A stretch of DNA of 14,393 nt. It comes from Candidatus Mancarchaeum sp. (lineage in GTDB: Archaea; Micrarchaeota; Micrarchaeia; Micrarchaeales; Micrarchaeaceae). Under the pieces are notes generated by a model, which was given only the letters and a program-made list of their open reading frames with translations, was not told the origin of the DNA and did not search any database. The stretch is taken from positions 1-14,393 of the forward strand of contig DAHXOG010000011.1 in NCBI GenBank assembly GCA_027364995.1, written 5' to 3'. Below are positions 5,953-12,453 of the stretch, one piece after another. Each line of letters starts with the position of its first letter. Position 1 is the stretch's first letter. The translations under genes and the position numbers were made by a program.

Positions 5953-8394
5953 TCAGAACTCAACATCTACGGAAAATTCATGGGCTTCCTTGACCTCAAT
6001 TTTTTCCGCTTTGCATATATTCTTGAGCTCATCCCTTGAGGAATGGACTGCGTTATAATATTCAGTAGGAACATTTATATTTATTAGCTTGGTTGGCGCG
6101 TTTAAGGCAAGCTTCGAATCGCTCTTGCGCTTCCTCACTATGGATATTATATCATTAAGCAGGTTGCCAGTGCTTTCTATATTGGTAGATACCACTCCGC
6201 TTTCGAATATTACTCCGTTTATCGCATAGCCATTTGGCTTGTCTATGTCAAAGTGCTTCGGGAATCCGGCAAGCATTATGCTATCCGTGTTGAACATCGA
6301 ATTTATCTCCTCCGCGGCATGCGGTATTACAGGAGCCAATGCCCTAAGCGACTCAATCAATACGTGCCTTAGCGTGAATATGGCCGAAAGCTTGCTGTTT
6401 CTGCCCTTTTTGCTCTCATCGTAGATCCTGTACTTGACATTCTCTATATAGTAATCGCAGAATTCATGCCAGAAGAAATTAACCAGCTTTGTCGTTGCCT
6501 CATAAAGCTCGTAATTTTCGTAATACTTATCTACCTCTTTCATGACCGCATTCAGCCTATTGAGTATCCATATATCAAATACGCCAAGGTCGTTGTTTGG
6601 CGCATCCTCTGGAAGCTTGTTCTCCGCAATGGCGCCCTTTACGAAAACTGCGGAGTTGTACAGCTTGACTATGAAGCTCTTGGCATACCTCATATCGTCA
6701 TGCGAGAATACCTTGTCCTTGTGCGCAGCGCCGCTAAGCGCCACCCAGAGCCTTACGGAATCTATCGAATACTGGCTTGCCAATTCTATCGGGTCAACGC
6801 CATTGCCTAGGCTTTTATGCATTTCGCGCCCGTCGCTGCCCAATACCATCCCATGCGTCCTTATGGCCTCGAATGGCTTGTCGCCGGTTATCGCCCAAGT
6901 CCTGAATATCGTATAGAACGCCCATGTCCTTATTATGTCAGTGCCCTGTATACGTATGGCTGGCGGAAATACTGACTTGTAGAACTGCATATCGCCAGGC
7001 CATCCGCTTATCACTAATGGAGTTATGCCTGAATCTACCCAAACGTCACATGTATTCTTTTCTCCCTCTATGTTTTCGGAGCCGCATTTCGGGCATTTGC
7101 TTACTGGAGGTTGCTCCAGCGCAGGATTTACAGGAAGCGATGATTCCTCGGGGGTTATTATCTCACCGCAATCATTGCAGTACCAGAACGGTATCGGGGT
7201 TCCAAAGACCCTGTTACGCGATATGTTCCAGTCCCATTCTATGAAGTCAGCCCAGTCATAAAGCCTCTGCACAGAGCTTTCGGGGATCCAGCGTATCTGC
7301 GAAGCAATCCTCTTTATCGCCTCGGCGTTATCCTTTGTCTTCAGGAACCATTGCATCTCCGATATCAGCTCTATAGGCGTACCGCATCTGTCGTGAACCT
7401 TTACTGTCTGGCTTATTGCATCGACCTTTTCCAATAACTTTGCGCTTTCCAAATCATTCAATATCGCTTTTCTTGCTTCGGAAGTCGTCATTCCTGTATA
7501 CTTTTCTGCGTTAAGCAGTTTGCCGTGCTGGTCTTCCGCCCTGATGAGCCCAAGCTTGTGCTTGTAGTACATCACAACATCCTGCTTGTCTCCGAAAGTG
7601 CACACCATCTCAGCCCCAGTGCCGAATTCCTTGTCTACGCTTTCATCCGCTATGATCTTAACCTCCCTGCTGAAAAGCGGCACTTTTGCCATATGCCCGA
7701 CAAGCTTTTTGTACCTGTCATCGGCAGGGTTTACTGCTATGGCTACGCAGGCATGCATGAGCTCCGGCCTTGTAGTCGCTATGATTATGCTTTCTCCTCC
7801 TTTGCCTGAAAGCTCGAACCTTACGTGGTTCAGCTTCGTCTCCCTTTGCTTCTCTTCCGTTTCCTCCCTTGCAATAGAGCTCGCGCAATGCGGGCACCAT
7901 TCTACCGGATGGTCTGCCCTGTAAACCATTTTCTTATCGTGCATTATGAGCAGCGATTTCTGCACCTTCATCCTATAATCCTGTGACATGGTTGCGTACT
8001 CGTAGCGCTCGTCGAAAGACGCTCCCAAGTACCTCATGCTCTTTTTAAGGACCTCTATGTTTGCATTTGCCACCTCCACGCATTTATTGTAAAATTCCTC
8101 CCTGTTCAGGCCCTTGCCGTATTTCTTCTCAGTCTCTATCTCTGTCGGGAATCCCTGCGTATCCCATCCCTGCGCATAAAGCACATTGTATCCCTTGAGC
8201 CTCTTGTACCTGGCTATGCTGTCTATGTAGCTAACCCAATACGCCTGTCCCATATGCAAATTGCCAGTGGTGTTGGGCGGCGGTGTATCCATTATGAATA
8301 CAGGCTTTGCCGAATCATCCTTGTTGAAGTTGAACATCTCGGCCTTCATCCAGTAATCGTTCCATTTTTCTTCCTCTTTTGGGTCATAAGGCAA
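5953..8394 (-). CDS. valS: Valyl-tRNA synthetase, archaeal type, TTG start, variant HIGH and KMSKS motifs
   Basis: This class I synthetase charges tRNA-Val. It has 813 residues. The Rossmann domain has DTPPPNTTGNLHMGQA, where HIGH reads H47-M-G-Q50, and GWDTQGFPTE. A zinc pair lies at C167/C170. The CP1 editing domain shows TTRPEL and GTGAEMVCTFGDKQD, used to clear Thr-tRNA-Val. A second zinc ribbon has C406, C409, C434 and C437, then CDVWVDSGITP. The KMSKS loop reads E524-M-H-K-S528, keeping the second, catalytic Lys. An anticodon-binding helical domain follows. There is little room for the coiled-coil arm of bacterial ValRS. The TTG start at 8394 is set by GGTGAT three bases before it. It forms its own unit, with a TATA box near 8434-8441. 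Confidence 0.95.
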   Translation of the reverse strand: MPYDPKEEEKWNDYWMKAEMFNFNKDDSAKPVFIMDTPPPNTTGNLHMGQAYWVSYIDSIARYKRLKGYNVLYAQGWDTQGFPTEIETEKKYGKGLNREEFYNKCVEVANANIEVLKKSMRYLGASFDERYEYATMSQDYRMKVQKSLLIMHDKKMVYRADHPVEWCPHCASSIAREETEEKQRETKLNHVRFELSGKGGESIIIATTRPELMHACVAIAVNPADDRYKKLVGHMAKVPLFSREVKIIADESVDKEFGTGAEMVCTFGDKQDVVMYYKHKLGLIRAEDQHGKLLNAEKYTGMTTSEARKAILNDLESAKLLEKVDAISQTVKVHDRCGTPIELISEMQWFLKTKDNAEAIKRIASQIRWIPESSVQRLYDWADFIEWDWNISRNRVFGTPIPFWYCNDCGEIITPEESSLPVNPALEQPPVSKCPKCGSENIEGEKNTCDVWVDSGITPLVISGWPGDMQFYKSVFPPAIRIQGTDIIRTWAFYTIFRTWAITGDKPFEAIRTHGMVLGSDGREMHKSLGNGVDPIELASQYSIDSVRLWVALSGAAHKDKVFSHDDMRYAKSFIVKLYNSAVFVKGAIAENKLPEDAPNNDLGVFDIWILNRLNAVMKEVDKYYENYELYEATTKLVNFFWHEFCDYYIENVKYRIYDESKKGRNSKLSAIFTLRHVLIESLRALAPVIPHAAEEINSMFNTDSIMLAGFPKHFDIDKPNGYAINGVIFESGVVSTNIESTGNLLNDIISIVRKRKSDSKLALNAPTKLININVPTEYYNAVHSSRDELKNICKAEKIEVKEAHEFSVDVEF

Positions 8395-8397
8395 ATA

Positions 8398-8403
8398 ATC
8401 ACC
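8398..8403 (-). promoter_or_regulatory. Ribosome binding site GGTGAT deciding the valS TTG start
   Basis: On the minus strand GGTGAT is followed by TAT and the TTG at 8394. No ATG or GTG nearby restores the expected N-terminus (PYDPKEEEKW), so the TTG start is well supported. Confidence 0.65.
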
Positions 8404-8411
8404 GAATTAAA

Positions 8412-8426
8412 GCACATAACATGTGC
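8412..8426. promoter_or_regulatory. Inverted repeat in the valS promoter, operator candidate
   Basis: GCACAT, a 3-base spacer and ATGTGC form a perfect 6-bp inverted repeat. It lies just downstream of the valS TATA box and covers the predicted transcription start, where a bound repressor would block initiation. No regulator is identified. Confidence 0.35.
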
Positions 8427-8433
8427 ATTAGTA

Positions 8434-8441
8434 GTATAACC
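8434..8441 (-). promoter_or_regulatory. TATA box of valS
   Basis: The minus strand reads GGTTATAC. The predicted start site near 8412 leaves a leader of about 18 bases that includes the GGTGAT site. The remaining sequence up to 8519 is AT-rich and holds no gene I can support. Confidence 0.4.
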
Positions 8442-8519
8442 TAATTATGCTTGCCATAGATTAAAATTAGTTTGTGCCAAGCAGAATATCAACAAAGTCA
8501 AAACGCTGCCTGTACCATA

Positions 8520-9773
8520 TCAATGCGCGTTGCTATGGCTATTCCTTTTGAGCTTCTCATTATGATTGCGTACCTTGAATATCAGCAGCCTTTCGTCTGG
8601 GTTCCAAGCTGGCTTTTTGGTATTGGGCTTTGCAATTATTACGCTTGCATTATCATGTGCGGACTTTGTTGCATCTGATACCTTTTCAAGTTCATCATCT
8701 GAAACCCTTAGGAATGCCTCTATGCTCTCTTTACTCTTAAGCGTATGCGCTGATGTATCATGCGCCTCTGCATCCTTGCCATTATCCAAACGCGTTTCTG
8801 TTTGCAATACCAGCCTATTCCCGAGCTCGGCATAAACATTGCTTGCGAATTCCTCGACCTTGGCATCAAAGCACATGGAAATCTCCGCATAAGCCATCGG
8901 GTTCCCTTCCAACTGCATTTGCTGAATTACGTTGTTTATTGCAACATACCTCATTTCGTATGCGTTCTTGTACAGCTCCTCCCTAGTTGCGAGCACCTGC
9001 TGCTTCATGATGTTGGACATCGTTGCAGTAAGTATTACTCCTGTGCTCTTGGCGCCTCCATAAAGCATGTCAGCAACAACACCGCTCTTCGAATAAATGC
9101 TATTGGACAGCGTATAAATCGCGTCTGCAGTGCGCTTGTTTAGCAGAATGCCCTTTACCTTGGGAATGAAATTGAAGCTTATGTTTGTCTTATTCCCGTC
9201 GTTGGTTTTTGCATCTACGCTAATCGTATTATTGGCCGTTAATTCATCAAGAAAAGCTTTGTTAAGCGCATTGCCATTGCCGGTTCTGGCCTTATTCATT
9301 TCTGCGTATTTGGACCTTCCTGAGCTAAGCTCCATCTCAACCATCTGAACGCCCATCTCATGCATTATGCTTTTCTCCCTGCTTTGCATAGCCTTCTGGG
9401 CCTCTATGGTACCAACGGCATACGCTATCCTGGAATCGCTGTTTATGCTTATCGCATTGCTTATCACATTGAAAAGCGAAAGCGCATCCTTCTTGTTCAA
9501 TGCTATGCAAATGGGCTCCTTGCCTCCAAGCAAATTAAGCTCAAGCTTAGAGCTTTTATGCCCACGCTTTACGTTCAGTGACGCTATTTTGTCGTAAAAA
9601 AGCGATCTGTAAGTTTTGCCCTCAAATATGAGTATCCTCTTATTAGTAGCCCTTACGCTGTTCCCATTGCCCATGAAATTCAGCATGCCGCCATGCTTGG
9701 TTTCGTAATATACCTCTTCATCAGGCATTAGGATTGGAACTTCAATTCCAGAATCATTTTTTGCTACTTTCAT
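8520..9773 (-). CDS. Uncharacterised protein with probable N-terminal PH-like (bPH/GRAM type) domain
   Basis: The protein has 417 residues. Residues 15-110 look like a bacterial PH domain: an acidic lead-in (PDEEVYYETKHGG), a strand pair NSVRATNKRILIFEG, then YRSLFYDKIASLNVKRG, alternating strands, and an amphipathic helix ALSLFNVISNAI. This resembles proteins in which 'VTNKRLI' leads a PH strand. Beyond it are Met-rich helices (about 130-165), a beta-prone Asn/Thr-rich part, a helical stretch with many Gln and Met, and a polar, Lys-rich C-terminus. No signal peptide or membrane helix is evident, and I do not recognise the rest. The ATG at 9773 is preferred over a GTG at 9821, because a TATA box at 9824-9833 would place the transcript start near 9803, inside that longer form. 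It stands between valS and msrA as its own unit. Confidence 0.7.
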   Translation of the reverse strand: MKVAKNDSGIEVPILMPDEEVYYETKHGGMLNFMGNGNSVRATNKRILIFEGKTYRSLFYDKIASLNVKRGHKSSKLELNLLGGKEPICIALNKKDALSLFNVISNAISINSDSRIAYAVGTIEAQKAMQSREKSIMHEMGVQMVEMELSSGRSKYAEMNKARTGNGNALNKAFLDELTANNTISVDAKTNDGNKTNISFNFIPKVKGILLNKRTADAIYTLSNSIYSKSGVVADMLYGGAKSTGVILTATMSNIMKQQVLATREELYKNAYEMRYVAINNVIQQMQLEGNPMAYAEISMCFDAKVEEFASNVYAELGNRLVLQTETRLDNGKDAEAHDTSAHTLKSKESIEAFLRVSDDELEKVSDATKSAHDNASVIIAKPNTKKPAWNPDERLLIFKVRNHNEKLKRNSHSNAH

Positions 9774-9789
9774 TATCGCAGGCACCAAT

Positions 9790-9803
9790 ATCCAAAATTG
9801 GAT
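9790..9803. promoter_or_regulatory. Inverted repeat ATCCAA-AA-TTGGAT at the predicted start of the PH-like gene
   Basis: This perfect 6-bp inverted repeat with a 2-base spacer covers the start site predicted from the TATA box at 9824-9833. It could be an operator, but a short repeat like this can also occur by chance. Confidence 0.3.
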
Positions 9804-9823
9804 TAGGGATTTAGACAGCACCT

Positions 9824-9833
9824 AATATTTATG
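9824..9833 (-). promoter_or_regulatory. TATA box of the PH-like gene
   Basis: The minus strand reads CATAAATATT. Initiation about 26 bases on would be near 9803, giving a leader of about 30 bases to the ATG at 9773, with GGTG in the leader. Confidence 0.45.
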
Positions 9834-9880
9834 CTTTTCGTATAAACTGTTTTTATTTTTAGAAACATACGAGCCAGCAC

Positions 9881-9897
9881 ACCGGAATTTGTCCGGT
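9881..9897. promoter_or_regulatory. GC-rich inverted repeat between divergent promoters
   Basis: ACCGGA, a 5-base spacer (ATTTG) and TCCGGT form a perfect 6-bp inverted repeat in otherwise AT-rich sequence. It lies about 30 bases upstream of the msrA TATA box and about 50 from the opposite one, suiting a regulator of either gene. Confidence 0.35.
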
Positions 9898-9925
9898 ATC
9901 GCAGGATATACGCGTTATATTCAAG

Positions 9926-9933
9926 TTTAAATA
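9926..9933 (+). promoter_or_regulatory. TATA box of msrA, leaderless transcript predicted
   Basis: TTTAAATA matches the archaeal consensus exactly, and its centre is 25-26 bases before the msrA ATG at 9955. No ribosome site precedes the ATG, so the mRNA is probably leaderless. Confidence 0.65.
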
Positions 9934-9954
9934 ATATAATACAAAACTAATTTT

Positions 9955-10479
9955 ATGTCAGAAACCACAAAATCCATAGTTTTGGGTGCGGGGTGCTTCT
10001 GGTGCACCGAAGCGGTATACAAGATGTTCCCTGGAATAATAAGCGTGGTTCCAGGGTATGCCGGAGGGCATACTGAGAACCCTACCTATAAGGAGGTGTG
10101 CTCCGGTAAAACTGGCCATGCAGAGGTTGCAAAAATAACATACGACCCGCAAAAGCTCAGCCTTGACAAATTGCTTGACATATTCTTCGCAATGCATGAT
10201 CCAACGTCAATGAACAAACAGGGAAACGACGAGGGCGAGCAATACAGGTCAACAATAATGTATATGGATGACTCCGACCTTGATACAATAAACAGGCACA
10301 TAGAAAGCATAAGGGGCTCTTTCAAGAAGCCGATAGTTACAAAGGTCGAAAAGCTAAAGAAATTCTACGAAGCGGAAAACTACCACAAGGACTACTACGA
10401 GAACAACAGAATACAGCCATATTGCATGTTTGTCATAACGCCTAAGCTGCACAAGCTCAGGAAGGAATTCGGGCTATGA
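9955..10479 (+). CDS. msrA: Peptide-methionine (S)-S-oxide reductase MsrA
   Basis: It reduces the S form of methionine sulfoxide in proteins, repairing oxidative damage. It has 174 residues, the usual single-domain length. GAGCFWCTE carries the nucleophile C14, with C17 behind it. Then come PGYAGGHTENPTYKEVCSG, TGHAEV, the D-P-T-S-M-N-K-Q loop, the N-D-E-G-E-Q-Y-R-S motif, AENYHKDYY and QPYC with C157, the likely resolving cysteine. All signature residues are present. No MsrB domain is fused, and none is seen nearby. The start is fixed by the TATA box and the leaderless geometry. The gene is far more common in bacteria and aerobic archaea than in anaerobic archaea, so lateral origin is likely but not shown. 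Confidence 0.96.
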   Translation: MSETTKSIVLGAGCFWCTEAVYKMFPGIISVVPGYAGGHTENPTYKEVCSGKTGHAEVAKITYDPQKLSLDKLLDIFFAMHDPTSMNKQGNDEGEQYRSTIMYMDDSDLDTINRHIESIRGSFKKPIVTKVEKLKKFYEAENYHKDYYENNRIQPYCMFVITPKLHKLRKEFGL

Positions 10480-10490
10480 TGAAACAGCAA

Positions 10491-10500
10491 GGAATATAAT
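10491..10500 (+). promoter_or_regulatory. Possible TATA box of the agmatinase-family gene
   Basis: GGAATATAAT is centred about 26 bases before the ATG at 10522, again suggesting a leaderless message separate from msrA, whose stop lies only 42 bases upstream. The match to the consensus is moderate. Confidence 0.35.
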
Positions 10501-10521
10501 CCCCAAATATGAATTATAATC

Positions 10522-11403
10522 ATGCAGATCTTAAATGCAACTGCCCCGCATAACCTTTTCGGGTTAGAAGGGCAGGATTATGCAAAATCAATGTTTGTCG
10601 CTATTCCAGTGCCTTACGATTCTACGGTGAGCTACGGCACTGGCGCAAGGCTCGGCCCTTCCGCGATAATAGAAGCGAGCAGGCATATGGAGCTATATGA
10701 CGATAAGCTAGGCATGGACCCTTCAAAGGCCGGCGTATTCACAACAGAAGAGATAGAGCCTGACGTCGATTCCCCTGAAAAAATGGTATCAAGGATATCG
10801 AAGGAGGTCGGCATAATAATGGACGACAATAAAATCCCGATACTGCTGGGCGGGGAGCATACTATAGCGTTGGGCGGCATATTCCCTGCGCTTGAGCGCC
10901 ATAAAAGGCTTTCGATACTTCATTTCGATGCGCATGCGGATTCAAGGGAATCGTTCATGGGAAGCAAATACTCGCACGCGTGCATAATGGCAAGGGCGCG
11001 GGAGAAATCAGGGAACTGCCTAAGCGTAGGCGTGCGCAGCATTGATTCGGAAAGCGCAAGGCTATACGGCAAGGACATAATATACATGAAAGAGATGCAA
11101 GGCAAAAGCCCTTCCGAAATCGCAGGCATCATATCAAAGAGGATCGAAGGGGAGCTATACATAACCATAGACCTTGACGTGCTCGACCCTTCGGAGATGC
11201 CAAGCGTAGGCACGCCGGAGCCATCAGGCATGCATTATTCCGAATTGACCGATGTAATAAGCCATCTGCTTAAGGGCCATAAGCTTGTAGGCTTCGACAT
11301 ATCGGAATTATCCCCCATAAGCAATCTTGTTGCGCCTAACTACCTTGCTGCAAGGCTTGCCTACTCAATCGTAGGCAACGTCGTTATTAATAATAAAAAG
11401 TAA
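10522..11403 (+). CDS. speB: Agmatinase-family ureohydrolase
   Basis: A binuclear manganese ureohydrolase, probably splitting agmatine to putrescine and urea. It has 293 residues, normal length. The metal-binding set is complete: GGEH with H113, HFDAHAD with D136, H138 and D140, and IDLDVLDP with D217 and D219. E262 in FDISELSP matches the conserved acidic residue near the guanidino group. YSHACIMAR and VGTPEPSG are further family motifs, and SYGTGARLGPSAI is the usual N-terminal loop. Arginase, formiminoglutamase and guanidinobutyrase share these motifs; agmatinase is the usual archaeal assignment, but the substrate is not proven. Neither a decarboxylase nor other polyamine genes lie in view. 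The next gene converges on it, four bases after its stop. Confidence 0.88.
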   Translation: MQILNATAPHNLFGLEGQDYAKSMFVAIPVPYDSTVSYGTGARLGPSAIIEASRHMELYDDKLGMDPSKAGVFTTEEIEPDVDSPEKMVSRISKEVGIIMDDNKIPILLGGEHTIALGGIFPALERHKRLSILHFDAHADSRESFMGSKYSHACIMARAREKSGNCLSVGVRSIDSESARLYGKDIIYMKEMQGKSPSEIAGIISKRIEGELYITIDLDVLDPSEMPSVGTPEPSGMHYSELTDVISHLLKGHKLVGFDISELSPISNLVAPNYLAARLAYSIVGNVVINNKK

Positions 11404-11407
11404 GTGG

Positions 11408-11962
11408 CTATCGAGCTTTGGCCTCTTCATCTTCTATCTTCTTTATTGTCTTTTCCACCTTTTCCCTAAGCTCACCTATTGTGCCTGAGTTCCTTATTAT
11501 ATAATCCGCGTGCTCTAGTGCGCTCGCTATGCCGAATTGCTTCTCCTTCCGCTCCCTTTTTTCAAAATCCTCGTAATTCTTAGGGTCATCCGCTCTTTTG
11601 CGCTCCTCAAGCCTTTCAAACCTCAAATTCTTTGGTGCAATAACCGATATTATCTTGACGTTGCCCAGGCTTTTGAAGTATTTGGCCTCGTCCTCGCTTC
11701 GCAGGCCCACTATTAGCATATCCTTCTTTCCTATGGATTTTATCTTCTCTATTGTCCATCTTGCCACTATGTCGTTGCCATTCTCCTTTCTTGCATTTAG
11801 CGAAAAGTCCCTTATGCTGTCCTTGTTTATCTCTATGCCTTCCTTTTCCATTCGCTCCTTCACCTGCGCGCTCATCTCGACCTCTTTAAAGCCCTTTTTT
11901 GCAAGCATCTCCCCTACAAGGCTTTTTCCCGCCCCTGGCATGCCAGTTATGCAGATTATCAT
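11408..11962 (-). CDS. UPF0200 P-loop kinase-like protein (dephospho-CoA/adenylate kinase-like)
   Basis: A nucleoside/nucleotide kinase-fold protein of 184 residues from the ATG at 11962. The start MIICITGMPGAGKS is a Walker A loop (about residues 7-14). Further on, LIVGLRSEDEAKYF, the APKNLRFERLEERKRADDP lid segment and LEHADYIIRNSGT match the archaeal UPF0200 family, for example M. jannaschii MJ1399 (recalled from memory). It is related to dephospho-CoA kinase and adenylate kinase; the substrate is not known to me. The C-terminus is a charged helix. A TTG at 11992 would add ten residues that are not family-like; TGAT with a 4-base gap favours the ATG. The message converges with the agmatinase gene; on its upstream side is the divergent zinc-ribbon gene. 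Confidence 0.88.
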   Translation of the reverse strand: MIICITGMPGAGKSLVGEMLAKKGFKEVEMSAQVKERMEKEGIEINKDSIRDFSLNARKENGNDIVARWTIEKIKSIGKKDMLIVGLRSEDEAKYFKSLGNVKIISVIAPKNLRFERLEERKRADDPKNYEDFEKRERKEKQFGIASALEHADYIIRNSGTIGELREKVEKTIKKIEDEEAKAR

Positions 11963-12034
11963 TGATATCAATCCAATTTCAGAAATAAACAACTAAATAT
12001 TTTGGTTAATAATGCTCAATAATCGGTAGTGAAT

Positions 12035-12451
12035 ATGAATCTACATTCATCCGTATGCGAGCTGCAATGCCCAAAATGCAAATACGCATTCAATTACGAG
12101 TTTGTTCCAGGCATGTCGGTTGCTTCGGTAAGGCTCGGCTCGCAAAGGTATATGAAATGCCCCAACTGCAACAAATGGTCAACCTTCAAACTCCACGGGA
12201 ATATTGTAAAGAGATCCAATCCGTCATTGCCAATGTATTCAGATTCTAAAACGGCTGCCAAATACTCTCCATTGGCCATAGTCCCGCTTTTTGCATGGGT
12301 TGTGATAGTCATGCTGTTCTCGGAAAACATTGTCGCCTATGGTAGCAATCTCTTCCTTTTCATTGCAATAGTGCCATCAATAATACTTGCCGTAGTTCCT
12401 ATGGCGTTGGTGATGAGAAAATCAAAGCTAACAAAGGTAAATAAGAAATAA
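12035..12451 (+). CDS. Zinc-ribbon membrane protein, unknown function
   Basis: This 138-residue protein has an N-terminal zinc ribbon: CPKC (C12, C15) and CPNC (C42, C45), with the aromatic KWSTF motif after it. A linker follows, then two hydrophobic segments, about 79-97 and 104-127, and a basic end. The ribbon would lie in the cytoplasm. Zinc-ribbon/two-helix proteins of this type are widespread in archaea, and none I can name fits exactly. A GTG at 12029 would add two residues; the ATG at 12035, with GTGA two bases before it, is preferred. Its stop is only two bases from the stop of the converging malic enzyme gene, so the messages overlap at their ends. Confidence 0.75.
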   Translation: MNLHSSVCELQCPKCKYAFNYEFVPGMSVASVRLGSQRYMKCPNCNKWSTFKLHGNIVKRSNPSLPMYSDSKTAAKYSPLAIVPLFAWVVIVMLFSENIVAYGSNLFLFIAIVPSIILAVVPMALVMRKSKLTKVNKK

Positions 12452-12453
12452 TA

